This document shows positions 17,074 through 26,663 of a stretch of 64,000 nt of DNA, piece after piece. Position 1 is the first letter of the stretch. Each line of letters begins with the position of its first letter. The position numbers and the translations under genes were made by a program. Where the stretch lies: positions 62,001-126,000 of the forward strand of contig NZ_FRFD01000014.1 of assembly GCF_900143645.1 (NCBI RefSeq), read 5' to 3'. The DNA is from Anaerocolumna xylanovorans DSM 12503. Its GTDB lineage: Bacteria; Bacillota; Clostridia; Lachnospirales; Lachnospiraceae. The notes under the pieces are model-generated. The model was not told the DNA's origin. It did not search any database and saw nothing but the letters and a program-made list of their open reading frames with translations.

Positions 17074-18886
17074 AGGTTTCCTCCTTTCTGTCCATCTTCC
17101 AGGAAAGTGTTTTGGTATACATGTTCCACATGTCATGATATTTTCCCTGTGCGTCCATTAGCTCATCATGGGTTCCCTGCTCTATAAGCATACCGTTATC
17201 CATCACAATAATCTTTCCGGCACTTCGTATTGTGGAAAGCCGGTGGGCAATCATAATAACCGTTTTTCCCTTCATAAGCCTTTCAAAGGCTTTCTGTATC
17301 AGGTGCTCATTTTCCGGGTCGGAAAATGCAGTCGCTTCATCCAGAACTATGATGGGCGCATCCTTTATAATTGCTCTTGCAATTGCGATACGCTGCCTTT
17401 CTCCTCCGGACAGATGTATCCCCTGGCTTCCGATAACTGTTTGATACTTTTCCGGCAGCTTTTCCACAAATTCATGGCACTGTGCGGCCTTTGCGGCTTC
17501 TATGACCTGTTCATCCGTCGCATTCAGATTCCCCATGCGGATATTTTCCATGACACTTAGCTTAAAAAGAAACACATCCTGAAAAACAAAAGAAACCTTC
17601 TCCATCAGATAATCACTTGCCAAGTCCCGGACATCTCTTCCCCCGATTTGGATGCTTCCCTCTGCCACATCAAAAAAACGGGGAATAAGACTTGCAATGG
17701 TAGTTTTTCCTCCGCCGGAGGGTCCGACAATGGCTGTAACCTGTCCCTGCTCTGCCTGAAAAGATACATCTGAAAGTGCCATTGTCTCCTGGTCTGTATA
17801 GGCAAAACTTACGTGCTTAAATTCAATATCATAACTTTTTATCCGTCCTCCCTGCTCCGGCTGGGGCAGCGGCGGCTGCGAAAGCACCTTATCCATTCTC
17901 TCCACACCTCCCATTATCTGCATGCCATTGGTGGTTACATACATGATTTTGGTCAGAATTGCCGCTATGGAGGGAACAAAGACCAGGTAAAAAATAAAGG
18001 TTCCCGCATAGGAGGTATAATCCTTTGTCCTCTGACTTAAAAGAATACCCACCGGCACCAAAAAGAGATAAACGTTATTTACTACGGTAATAAAGGCCGA
18101 CATGGTATTCTCCCAGCTAAGAGTATATGGGATTACCATCTTTGTGTAATTCTTTATCGCATCATGCATCCTATGTAAAGAATATACCGTCTGTCCGAAT
18201 GCCTTCACAACCGTAATGCCTCTGATGTATTCCACGGACGCATTATTCATATCCTCCAGGGCATCCTGATACTTTCCCATCATTCTTCTGGCTCCTTCGT
18301 TACTGTATCCCTTTATCTGTATATACAGCGCCAGTATAATACCTGCTATGGAAGCAAATCCCATACGCCAGTCGATTGCCAGAAGGATAATCAGCATAAC
18401 AACCGGTGCCACAAGGGACGCCACAATATCCGGAAGCTGATGGGCAATAAATCCTTCTATTTTTTCTATATTCTCATCCATAATCTTACGCAGTTTCCCG
18501 CTGCCTGCAAGCACATGAAACCCAAGGGGGACCCTGGCAAGATGGGAAGCGAAGTTGACCTTTAGCTCATAGAGCGTACCAAAGGCTGCCAGATGGGAAC
18601 ACATTAATGCGGCAAAATAGATGAGGATGTTAAGCAAAATTCCTCCAATCGCAAGCCATCCGAGGCCTATAATACGCTGTACACTCATGGCAGAAAAATC
18701 CGGATACACCCCCACCAGCTCCAAAATAATATAATAAATTGCAATATAGGGAATAAAGCTGCATATTGCCGCCAGGGAAGACAGACACACAGAAGCTATG
18801 ACCAATGTCTTTTTGGTGGCAGCCAGCTCAAGCAGCCTTGACATTCCAGTCTTTGATGCCACGGCCTTTTGTTGCTTCTTTTTCAT
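17066..18886 (-). CDS. ABC exporter-fold half transporter (YbtP-like)
   Basis: 606-residue partner of the gene downstream. Membrane helices run through ~25-320. The ATPase domain has Walker A GPSGGGKTT, signature LSGGERQ and Walker B IIVLDEAT. Just after Walker B the residues are AFSDPENE where the neighbour has ASLDPENE. The start is ATG 18886 behind GAAAGGAG. It is the first gene after an inverted-repeat operator (18940-18955) and divergent from an AraC gene. Confidence 0.88.
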   Translation of the reverse strand: MKKKQQKAVASKTGMSRLLELAATKKTLVIASVCLSSLAAICSFIPYIAIYYIILELVGVYPDFSAMSVQRIIGLGWLAIGGILLNILIYFAALMCSHLAAFGTLYELKVNFASHLARVPLGFHVLAGSGKLRKIMDENIEKIEGFIAHQLPDIVASLVAPVVMLIILLAIDWRMGFASIAGIILALYIQIKGYSNEGARRMMGKYQDALEDMNNASVEYIRGITVVKAFGQTVYSLHRMHDAIKNYTKMVIPYTLSWENTMSAFITVVNNVYLFLVPVGILLSQRTKDYTSYAGTFIFYLVFVPSIAAILTKIMYVTTNGMQIMGGVERMDKVLSQPPLPQPEQGGRIKSYDIEFKHVSFAYTDQETMALSDVSFQAEQGQVTAIVGPSGGGKTTIASLIPRFFDVAEGSIQIGGRDVRDLASDYLMEKVSFVFQDVFLFKLSVMENIRMGNLNATDEQVIEAAKAAQCHEFVEKLPEKYQTVIGSQGIHLSGGERQRIAIARAIIKDAPIIVLDEATAFSDPENEHLIQKAFERLMKGKTVIMIAHRLSTIRSAGKIIVMDNGMLIEQGTHDELMDAQGKYHDMWNMYTKTLSWKMDRKEETYA

Positions 18887-18939
18887 GATAACTCCTTTCT
18901 ACTCTTGGATTTTCTCCGGTTACATGATATAATCAAGTA

Positions 18940-18955
18940 GTTAGTTCTATCTAAC
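18940..18955. promoter_or_regulatory. GTTAG-N6-CTAAC operator, site A
   Basis: GTTAG-TTCTAT-CTAAC lies between the ABC pair (minus) and the AraC gene (plus). On the minus strand it overlaps a possible -35/spacer (TTAGAT, 16 bp, TTATAT). The same repeat with the same 6-bp spacing is at 27970, 31153 and 35946. Confidence 0.65.
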
Positions 18956-19031
18956 CCATATATCTTATATTTCCAGAATTCAAAAAGCAATCTCTTTCCG
19001 TCAATTGTGAACGCAAGACGAAAATATATGA

Positions 19032-20018
19032 ATGCAAGAAGAAAAGAGGTGCCATTTTATCAGTACAATATTAAATGAGTTGATTCTTCCTCCTATTTTT
19101 CAGCTTGATATGCAATTAGAGAAAGCCTTCCCTTATAAAAGCTGCGGTACTACATATTCCTTATTACCGGAGGCAGGTAAAGGATATTATTGGGTATACG
19201 GATATTCCGACCAGTTCGCAGTAGTTGTGTATAATATGTCTTTTAAAAAAACTATCACATCCGTATATGAACATCCCGCCTTCTACTCCATTGGAAGCTA
19301 TGATAACACTACTGCCAGACTCGTTTCCTGTCAGATGAATACTTCCGCCCGCACGCTCCTTGGCTATTCCAGACCCAAAGAAATCTGGAAAGAAGTTCTT
19401 TACAAAGGGTATACAGGAAAAGGGGTCAGCATCTCCCTCTTAGAACCCTATGCAAGGAAGATGGCCGGTTTCTTTGATATCAGCATACAGGAGCTGGCAC
19501 AGCGCTGTTTTTGCCTGGACGGGACGGCGAGAATTCCGGAGGCCGATATTATTTTAAAGCAATTGGAATCCTACACACCTACCGAGCGGTATGCTCATCA
19601 TTATTATGAAAGCAAGTTAGTTGAACTTCTTACCGTCCTCTGCCAGCAATATGAATCAGCACCTCTCTTCCTGCCCAAAAAAGTCCTTCCGAAAAATGAA
19701 GCAGAGAATCTAAGCCGGGTCACTGACTACATTAATGCTCATTATACGGCTCCGGTTGATCTTGATGTGCTTTCTTCCACCGCATATATGGGCCGGACAA
19801 AGCTTTCTTTAGCTTTTAAACAGATGTATGGCATTACGATTACCCAATATGTCAGACAGCTGCGTGTTGAACACGCAAAATCACTTCTGAAAAACAAAGA
19901 GCTGTCCCTTGGAGAAATCGCCGCACAGGTAGGCTACCAGACTCAGGGAAGTTTTACCGACCTGTTTAAGGAAGCCACTGGCTTAACTCCTCGGGAATAC
20001 CGTCATTTATTCTATTGA
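19032..20018 (+). CDS. AraC-family regulator
   Basis: 328-residue regulator. The C-terminal AraC domain (~225-328) has two helix-turn-helix units, with LDVLSSTAYMGRTKLSLAFK and the second-unit hallmark LSLGEIAAQVGYQTQGSFTDLFK. The N-terminal part shares GxGYYWVY with the AraC protein at 31317, so the two are related in sensing domain. The start is uncertain. ATG 19032 has a weak ribosome site, while the strong AAGAGGTG lies inside the frame and points to ATC 19059, the position that aligns with the start of the 31317 protein. Divergent from the ABC pair it probably controls. Confidence 0.85.
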   Translation: MQEEKRCHFISTILNELILPPIFQLDMQLEKAFPYKSCGTTYSLLPEAGKGYYWVYGYSDQFAVVVYNMSFKKTITSVYEHPAFYSIGSYDNTTARLVSCQMNTSARTLLGYSRPKEIWKEVLYKGYTGKGVSISLLEPYARKMAGFFDISIQELAQRCFCLDGTARIPEADIILKQLESYTPTERYAHHYYESKLVELLTVLCQQYESAPLFLPKKVLPKNEAENLSRVTDYINAHYTAPVDLDVLSSTAYMGRTKLSLAFKQMYGITITQYVRQLRVEHAKSLLKNKELSLGEIAAQVGYQTQGSFTDLFKEATGLTPREYRHLFY

Positions 20019-20076
20019 TAAATTATCTCAACTAGGATAAAATGAAAGTAACTTTATAAAGTGGAGGTAATTCTAT

Positions 20077-20445
20077 ATGCAGATAAAAGAATCCGCAGAA
20101 AACTATTTAGAAATGATACTTATCCTGAAAGAACAAATCGGCCGGGTACGTTCTATCGATATTGCAAATGAATTAGGCTTCACAAAACCAAGTGTCAGTG
20201 TTGCAATGAAAAAGTTACGGGAAGGCGGATATATCCATGTAGACGAAAACGGATATATAACTCTAGAAGAAAAAGGCTATGAAATAGCCTCTCAAATATA
20301 TGACCGTCACCAAACTCTTACCAATCTGCTGGTATCTGCAGGCGTCAGCAAGGATACCGCTGCCAAGGATGCCTGTAAGATTGAACATGTTATCAGCAGC
20401 GAAAGTTACCAGTGCATCAAACGTTATTTTCTGCAAAATAAATGA
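20077..20445 (+). CDS. DtxR/MntR-family metal-dependent regulator
   Basis: 122-residue protein with the DtxR winged helix at ~1-60 (ESAENYLEMILILKE, then VRSIDIANELGFTKPSVSVAMKKL) and a short helical dimerization part. It lacks the SH3-like third domain, as in MntR-type short members. A metal-responsive repressor in the middle of a transport island supports a metal-linked function for the island. The start is ATG 20077 behind GTGGAGG. It may be cotranscribed with the upstream AraC gene (58-bp gap), where TTATC-N8-GATAA could be its own operator. Confidence 0.85.
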   Translation: MQIKESAENYLEMILILKEQIGRVRSIDIANELGFTKPSVSVAMKKLREGGYIHVDENGYITLEEKGYEIASQIYDRHQTLTNLLVSAGVSKDTAAKDACKIEHVISSESYQCIKRYFLQNK

Positions 20446-20457
20446 TAGTCCTTATTA

Positions 20458-20499
20458 AACAGGGGATGCCGCAAAATCCTTCGGCATCCCCTGTTTTAC
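20458..20499. terminator. Bidirectional terminator
   Basis: A perfect 14-bp stem AACAGGGGATGCCG / CGGCATCCCCTGTT with T-rich flanks on both sides, between the convergent DtxR gene and ABC gene. Confidence 0.92.
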
Positions 20500-20511
20500 T
20501 AAAATATTATG

Positions 20512-22260
20512 CTAGACTATTCTCCACCCCTCTGCCTTTTCTCTAATGGATATAAATTTCCGATAAAGTCCCTCACTTCCTACAAGTTCTTCGTGTCTGC
20601 CCTGCTGGGTTATTCTGCCTTCCTCCAAAACCAGAATCTGATCGGCTTCTTCAATAGTAGCCAATCTATGTGCAATGATTATAATCGTTTTATTACGCGT
20701 TAATTCACCGATTGCAGTTTGAATCTGGGCCTCATTTTCCGGATCAATGCTCGCCGTTGCTTCATCCAGGATAATAACCGGGGCATCTTTTAATATAGCT
20801 CTGGCTATGGAAACCCTCTGCTTTTCCCCTCCTGAAAGAGAAGCTCCTCCTTCTCCTATCACGGTATCATAACCATCCGGAAGTGCCAGGATGAAATCAT
20901 GACATCTCGCTTTCTTCGCAGCTTCTACAATCTCTTCCATGGAAGCATCTTCCTTCCCAAACCTGATGTTGTTTGTAATTGTATCACGAAAGAGATACAC
21001 GTTTTGGAACACCATTGAAATATTCTGTAACAGACTGTCACAGGTAAATTCTCTGACATCGTGTCCTCCCACCTTAACAGCTCCTGCATCCACATCATAA
21101 AACCTTGCAACCAGACTGCAGATTGTACTCTTCCCGCTTCCGGACGGCCCTATAACCGCTGTCGTTGTTTTCTCCGGTATCCGGAACGTAATATCATGAA
21201 GTATCTCCCGGTCCCCATAACCAAAGGAAACCTTATCAAAGACTATATCATAGCTGTTTAGATTGATTTCTTTTCCATCCTTGTCTAAAAACGGGGCCTT
21301 TTCCATATCCTCTAATTTATCTAATACTTCATCGATAACAGAAAGGATATGGGCAGCATCATTAATAGACTCTGCACCTCCAAAAATAGTAAAGGAGAAG
21401 AAGCATATCATCAAAAACATGGGCCCTCCCATTATTCCCTGCAATGCTTCCCATGCAGCTATAGTAACAAGTGCCACAGACGCACTTTTTAAGGAGAAAA
21501 GATGCAGGCAGTTCCATGGAACAAACCCATATTCATTTTTAATACAGATATTTTTACTATCCTTTGCTGCCTTCTTAAAATAGTTTATGGAAGCTCCTTC
21601 CTGCCCGAAAGATTTCACTACTGCCAATCCCCTTATATATTCGATGGAAGCTCCTGACAAATCCTCATTGGCTTTATGGATAACCGGTGCTGTTTCGGCA
21701 CTCTGTTTTCCAATACCATGAAGCGCAAAAGCAGAAAGGATTACCCCTGCCATACATACTGCAGCCGCAGGGAAGGAAACAAAGGCCACAAAACAAATAA
21801 TTGCTGCCACCTGCAGGTATCCGTTTACAACGGCATCAATCATCTTCATACCCTGCAGTTCCAAGGTCGACAGCTCCGTGGTAACAGCCGCCAGAATGTC
21901 TCCGGTTTTCTTTTCCGAAAAATATCCAAGGGAAACCCTTTTTAAGGTATCTCCTATTTGAATCCGCTGCTTTGCTGCCACTTCATATCCGATACTTTCC
22001 TGAAGTTTGTTTTTCCAATAGGTAAACAGAAACCGTAAGAAAATTGCAAGCACCATTCCTGCTATACTGTACCCAACATATGCTCTGCCTAAAATAGCCT
22101 CCCCTTTACTGTCTTCTATCATTTTCTCCAATAACCATGCGGCAAGCATAATTGGTGCAGCTGTACACCAGGAAGAAAGAAAAGAGCAGATGTATCCCAG
22201 ATAAAGGCGCTTATTGTATTCTTTGGTCCAGCCTGTAATTCGTCCGATTGTATGAAACAT
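20512..22260 (-). CDS. ABC exporter-fold half transporter
   Basis: 582-residue half transporter with six membrane helices (~20-300). Its ATPase has Walker A GPSGSGKS, signature LSGGEKQ, Walker B VIILDEAT and switch AHRL. The start is ATG 22260 behind AAAAGGAGG; it overlaps the stop of the upstream partner (TAATG), indicating coupling and a heterodimer. Sequence resembles the gene at 32451 closely in layout (EYIRGLAVVKSFG in the coupling region), suggesting duplication of the ABC pair within the island. Confidence 0.88.
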   Translation of the reverse strand: MFHTIGRITGWTKEYNKRLYLGYICSFLSSWCTAAPIMLAAWLLEKMIEDSKGEAILGRAYVGYSIAGMVLAIFLRFLFTYWKNKLQESIGYEVAAKQRIQIGDTLKRVSLGYFSEKKTGDILAAVTTELSTLELQGMKMIDAVVNGYLQVAAIICFVAFVSFPAAAVCMAGVILSAFALHGIGKQSAETAPVIHKANEDLSGASIEYIRGLAVVKSFGQEGASINYFKKAAKDSKNICIKNEYGFVPWNCLHLFSLKSASVALVTIAAWEALQGIMGGPMFLMICFFSFTIFGGAESINDAAHILSVIDEVLDKLEDMEKAPFLDKDGKEINLNSYDIVFDKVSFGYGDREILHDITFRIPEKTTTAVIGPSGSGKSTICSLVARFYDVDAGAVKVGGHDVREFTCDSLLQNISMVFQNVYLFRDTITNNIRFGKEDASMEEIVEAAKKARCHDFILALPDGYDTVIGEGGASLSGGEKQRVSIARAILKDAPVIILDEATASIDPENEAQIQTAIGELTRNKTIIIIAHRLATIEEADQILVLEEGRITQQGRHEELVGSEGLYRKFISIREKAEGWRIV

Positions 22261-24056
22261 TAACAGTCCTCCTTTTGCTTAGCTGTGCCGTAAGTTTTTT
22301 TGTCCATCGACTTCACAGCCCATTTTCTGGCTCCAATATGGGATTCCCACATATTTTTATAAAGCTCACATTTGGTTAATAATTCTTTCTGCGCTCCTGA
22401 ATCTATAATTTTTCCGTCTGATAAAACCACAATCTGGTCCGCATTTTGAATAGTACTTAATCTATGTGCAATCACAAGCAGCGTCTTTCCCTTGGTTAAG
22501 GATAATATCGCCTCCTGGATTTTGGCTTCATTTTCCGGATCTGTAAAGGCAGTTGCCTCATCCAAAATTACAATCGGCGTATTTTTTAATATCATTCTTG
22601 CAATTGCAATCCGCTGCTTCTCCCCGCCTGAAAGCTGCTTTCCGGCCTCTCCGGCCGGTGTATCAAATCCTTTCTCAAGCCTGGTTATAAATTCCTCGCA
22701 CTGTGCTGCTCTTGCTGCTGCTAGCACCTCTTCCTCTGCTGCTTCCGGCCTACCCATTCCAATATTTTCTTTTATAGAACAGTCAAAGAGGAAATTATCC
22801 TGTGTAACAAAGCTGACCAGATCTGACAGCTGTGAAAGCGGCAAATCCTTGATATCTTCTCCGCCAATCTCAATACTTCCGCCCGTTACATCCCAGAACC
22901 TTGCTATCAGCCTTGCTATTGTAGATTTCCCCCCGCCGGATGGTCCAACCAGCGCAGTAAAGCTTCCTTCCGGCAATGACATGGATATGTCCTTTAACAC
23001 CATATCTTCTTTATTGCCAGTATAGGAAAAAGAAACATGTTTTAGTTCCACTCCATACCGGTTAATCTTTAGCCTCTGCTTTTTTTCTGTCAGTTCTTCC
23101 ATATGAAGAATTTCATTAGCATCCTTTACCCCATACTCCATGGATTTACATTCATTGATAAACTGAACTGCCTTCATCAGCGGACCAACGATTCCCATTG
23201 CAAGTATCAGACAAAACGCAACCTCTTCTATAGCCAGCTTTCCGCTTATGTATAATGCCACACCTGCCGGAAGGGTTCCAAGAAAAGTACTCGGCAAAAT
23301 AGACAAGGTCAGATTCATGGATTTCCAGGTACTTTGAAACCACGCTAATGTAAATTTTTGAAAAGACACTACTGCATCTGTAAATTTCGCATAAGATTTA
23401 GTCGTCTGGTTAAAAGTTTTTACAACTTCAATCCCCTCCACATATTCAACAATTACACTGTTTACATGGTCATTGGCCTTCATATAAGCCGCATATTGCC
23501 TGTTAAAGGTTTTCATCCCAATTGCCATCGGTATGGCTGCAGCCGGTATTGTTGCCATGGAAGCCAGTCCCATTCTCCAATCCACAGAAAACAGCGTAAT
23601 AATAACTACTACCGGCAGCAGCAGATTTGAACTAAGCTCCGGAATCATGTGTGCCAGAGGCGGCTCAATGCTTTCTATTCTGTCTACGATCGTATTCTTT
23701 AAGTTTCCAATGGATTTGGCTTGTACTGCCCCAAGGGGTGCATGCATCAGTTTATCTGCTGTTTTAAGCCTTAGCCCCTCTAAAATCGTGTAAGCCGAGA
23801 TATGTGACAGAACTGTTGAAATTCCATAAAAAAGGACTTTCAGGATATATCCCAGAAGGCATACTCCGCTCCACATAAGAATATTATCAAAACTTTTTTC
23901 TTCCGACAAAAAGCTTTTGATAATCTGATACACTCCCAGATATGGCAGGAATCCCCCTGCAACGCTGATGACAGCAAACAAAACGGACGCTGTCATTTTT
24001 CCTCTGCATGGCTTTGCAAAAGAAAGCAGTATTTTCAGCCAGTTTTCTTTTTTCAT
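22260..24056 (-). CDS. ABC exporter-fold half transporter
   Basis: 598-residue partner of the 20512 gene. Membrane helices lie at ~15-310. The ATPase domain carries Walker A GPSGGGKS, signature LSGGEKQ and Walker B IVILDEAT (followed by AFTDPENE). The start is ATG 24056 behind GGAGG. It lies 130 bp downstream of the AraC gene at 24187 on the same strand. No GTTAG-N6-CTAAC operator was seen directly upstream, so it may be transcribed with the AraC gene or from the ECF operon further upstream. Confidence 0.88.
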   Translation of the reverse strand: MKKENWLKILLSFAKPCRGKMTASVLFAVISVAGGFLPYLGVYQIIKSFLSEEKSFDNILMWSGVCLLGYILKVLFYGISTVLSHISAYTILEGLRLKTADKLMHAPLGAVQAKSIGNLKNTIVDRIESIEPPLAHMIPELSSNLLLPVVVIITLFSVDWRMGLASMATIPAAAIPMAIGMKTFNRQYAAYMKANDHVNSVIVEYVEGIEVVKTFNQTTKSYAKFTDAVVSFQKFTLAWFQSTWKSMNLTLSILPSTFLGTLPAGVALYISGKLAIEEVAFCLILAMGIVGPLMKAVQFINECKSMEYGVKDANEILHMEELTEKKQRLKINRYGVELKHVSFSYTGNKEDMVLKDISMSLPEGSFTALVGPSGGGKSTIARLIARFWDVTGGSIEIGGEDIKDLPLSQLSDLVSFVTQDNFLFDCSIKENIGMGRPEAAEEEVLAAARAAQCEEFITRLEKGFDTPAGEAGKQLSGGEKQRIAIARMILKNTPIVILDEATAFTDPENEAKIQEAILSLTKGKTLLVIAHRLSTIQNADQIVVLSDGKIIDSGAQKELLTKCELYKNMWESHIGARKWAVKSMDKKTYGTAKQKEDC

Positions 24057-24186
24057 TTTATGATTTTCCTCCTATGACAAATAGTTCCTCTTCCTGATTT
24101 CCTGTAAGATAAAAAAATGGATTGCCAGTGTTACCTGACCACCCATATTTTATCGTGTTTTCCTGTGCAATTCCGCTCTCTAAAGA

Positions 24187-25155
24187 CTATATCATACCAT
24201 TTAGACCAAAGGTATTCCGGTATTCCAACGGGGATTTTCCCATTACTGCTTTAAATGCAACTGCAAATTTGCTTGGACTGTCATAACCAAGGCAGCCGGC
24301 AATTTCAGTCACAGTCATATCTTTTTGATTCTTAAGCATAACAGCAGCCCTGTTCATACGGTATACCCTCATATAGGTATTAATCGGACTTCCGTATACA
24401 TTCTTAAAGCAGTTTTTCATGGGAGTGAGCGGTATATCAAAGCGTTCTGAGAGTTCTTCCTGAGTAAAGTGCTTTTCCGCATTTTCCGTCATCAGTTTTT
24501 GCATGGCTTTTATCTTCTCTACCTGGCTCTTATAAAAATACGGCTTCTCCTCCTGGTTTTGAGGCAGTTCCAATGCATCCAGATAGAGTAATAATTCAAA
24601 TATTTTTATCTTGAAATAAGGGAGCCGGATTTTCACCGGAACCATATATAATTCACTGAAGATATGTTCGATGGAAGGTGCGTTGTGAATTATCATAGGA
24701 TGTTCTCCGCCGCAGTATTTCTTTTGCAGAAAAGCAAGGTTTACAGGGAAATCCTTCATTTCTTTTGGCAGCGCTTCGGCAGCCAGATCCATATCAAACG
24801 TAATCATAAGCCCATGGTAATGGGATAACGGGAATTCAAAATGCCCCTGATGTGAAATCCTCCGATCCAGCTTTAAATCACCTGCTTCCACGTAGGAATA
24901 TGTCCCCTGGCCGGAAAGATATTCAAGCCTTCCCTCCCTGCAATGGTCAATACAGAGCAGATTGCGGTTAGTAACAAAGGTGGAATCACAAAACCCCATA
25001 TGATAATCATTATAGGAAATCGAAACGCCGGGAAACACCTGATACATTGTCATAATACCTTCACCGGATTCATTTTTCATCTGATAGATACAGCATTCTT
25101 CCGTTTCCATCAGAGGAACCAGCTGTGACTCTCCCAAAATTATATTTGACTGCAT
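24187..25155 (-). CDS. AraC-family regulator
   Basis: 322-residue regulator. The C-terminal AraC domain (~215-322) has FTQEELSERFDIPLTPMKNCFK and the second unit DMTVTEIAGCLGYDSPSKFAVAFK. It ends in the usual SPLEYR motif. The N-terminal domain differs from the other two AraC proteins here and resembles PchR-type siderophore-responsive regulators in general layout; that resemblance is weak evidence for iron control. It lies between an ECF operon and an ABC pair, all on the minus strand. Confidence 0.85.
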   Translation of the reverse strand: MQSNIILGESQLVPLMETEECCIYQMKNESGEGIMTMYQVFPGVSISYNDYHMGFCDSTFVTNRNLLCIDHCREGRLEYLSGQGTYSYVEAGDLKLDRRISHQGHFEFPLSHYHGLMITFDMDLAAEALPKEMKDFPVNLAFLQKKYCGGEHPMIIHNAPSIEHIFSELYMVPVKIRLPYFKIKIFELLLYLDALELPQNQEEKPYFYKSQVEKIKAMQKLMTENAEKHFTQEELSERFDIPLTPMKNCFKNVYGSPINTYMRVYRMNRAAVMLKNQKDMTVTEIAGCLGYDSPSKFAVAFKAVMGKSPLEYRNTFGLNGMI

Positions 25156-25180
25156 TCTAACTCCGCCTTTCTATGTTAAT

Positions 25181-25252
25181 CCCCATGCATTTCGCAAGCT
25201 CGCTTGTGATACTGCCCAAATAGAAATTTGAAAAATGCAATGCATTTTTCAA
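25181..25252. repeat. Dispersed repeat element, copy 2, with hairpins
   Basis: Begins CCCCATGCATTTCGCAA, continues into an imperfect inverted repeat TTCGCAAGC-T-CGCTTGTGA, then ACTGCCCAAAT, then the palindrome GAAAAATGCA-A-TGCATTTTTC. The same order of motifs recurs at 32385-32455. Both copies sit just after the 3' end of a minus-strand transport gene. Confidence 0.65.
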
Positions 25253-25266
25253 TCTATCCTCTTTAG

Positions 25267-26652
25267 TTACTTTATCTCCAATACCCTGTCACAGGCACAC
25301 TGCATAAATTCCCTGTCATGTGTCACAACAAGTATAATATGGTTTGCATCAGCTAACTGTCTGATAACCTCCGATACTGCTCTCATATTGACATAATCCA
25401 GGCCGCTGGTCGGTTCATCAAAAATCAGGATTTTTTTTCCTGACAATATAGCAGTTGCTATAGCAAGACGCTGCTTCTGACCGCCGGAAAGCGCCATAGG
25501 GTGCTGTTCCAAAAAAGGAAGAAGCCCTAACTTCTCAAGTACACATCTTATCTGCTCCTCTGTATGCTCTCTGCCGGCCATTTTGCATTCTTCCAATACA
25601 CTGTCTGAAAAAAGCTGATGGTTCACATCCTGCATGACCAGAAAACTCTGCTTTCTTCTTGACCTTGCAGACATTTCTTTCCCTTCCAAAAAGACCTTTC
25701 CGTCCCTTTCCCGTACTAATCCGCACAGGCAGCGGATTAGAGTAGTTTTTCCAATCCCATTATAACCGGTAATGGCAAGAATTTCTCCGGGAATGGCAGA
25801 GAATGAGAGCTTCCCAAAAACCGGGGGAGCTTTTTTATACCCGCAGGAAAGCTCTTCTGCAGACAGTCCATCCCGTCTCCCGCCAGGAAGAGCTTGGGGA
25901 AGAGTCACTTCCGCCTGTTGGATGCTTCTAAGACCCATGGATATCCGTGCGTCATCTGTCAGTTTATGAAACTCTTCTTTGGAAAACACACAGAGAATCT
26001 TCCCATTCTTTAGATAGAAAGCCCGGTCAATACAATCATATAAAAAATAAAGCCTGTGCTCTGCAACAATTACCGTATGTCCTTCCCTTTTCAATATACC
26101 GATTTGCTTCCTTAACCTTTCAATCGCCTGGGTATCCAGATTCGCAGTAGGTTCATCCAATACATAAACAGCCGGATTCATTGCATACACGGAGGCAAAT
26201 GCAAGGGTTTGCTTTTCTCCCCCCGAAAGGCTGAAAATATTTCTTCCAAGGAGCTTCTTAAGCTGAAGTTTTTCTATTGTATCCTTTAACCGCTTTTTCA
26301 TTTCTTCCGGCGGCATACCTTCATTTTCCATTCCGAATGACAGCTCGCTGTCCGTATCCAGATTAAAGAACTGGCTCTTTGGATTCTGAAACACAGAGCC
26401 CACTGATTTTGCCAGTTCATACAATTCCGTACCTGCCACATGCCTCCCCGACAGAAATACCTTCCCTTCCAGATTGTGTTTTTCACAAAAATGCGGTATC
26501 AGCCCATTAATCAGCTTTGTTACAGTCGTTTTCCCGCATCCTGACTCTCCGCAAAGCAGGATGCATTCTCCCTGCTTTATGTCAAGATTAATATTCTTTA
26601 ATATTTTTTCCTTGTTTTCATAGCCAAAGGATATATTTTCAATAGATACCAT
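25267..26652 (-). CDS. ECF transporter double ATPase (A subunit), system 1
   Basis: 461-residue protein with two fused ABC ATPase domains. The first has Walker A GESGCGKTT and signature LSGGEKQ with VYVLDEPT. The second has GYNGIGKTT, LSGGQKQ and ILIFDEPT. It energizes uptake with the T and S subunits encoded just upstream. The start is ATG 26652 behind AAGGAG. In most ECF systems the two ATPases are separate proteins (EcfA1/EcfA2); fused forms are typical of dedicated group I-like systems and of Trep_Strep-linked loci. Confidence 0.9.
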   Translation of the reverse strand: MVSIENISFGYENKEKILKNINLDIKQGECILLCGESGCGKTTVTKLINGLIPHFCEKHNLEGKVFLSGRHVAGTELYELAKSVGSVFQNPKSQFFNLDTDSELSFGMENEGMPPEEMKKRLKDTIEKLQLKKLLGRNIFSLSGGEKQTLAFASVYAMNPAVYVLDEPTANLDTQAIERLRKQIGILKREGHTVIVAEHRLYFLYDCIDRAFYLKNGKILCVFSKEEFHKLTDDARISMGLRSIQQAEVTLPQALPGGRRDGLSAEELSCGYKKAPPVFGKLSFSAIPGEILAITGYNGIGKTTLIRCLCGLVRERDGKVFLEGKEMSARSRRKQSFLVMQDVNHQLFSDSVLEECKMAGREHTEEQIRCVLEKLGLLPFLEQHPMALSGGQKQRLAIATAILSGKKILIFDEPTSGLDYVNMRAVSEVIRQLADANHIILVVTHDREFMQCACDRVLEIK

Positions 26653-26663
26653 AACCTTACTCC

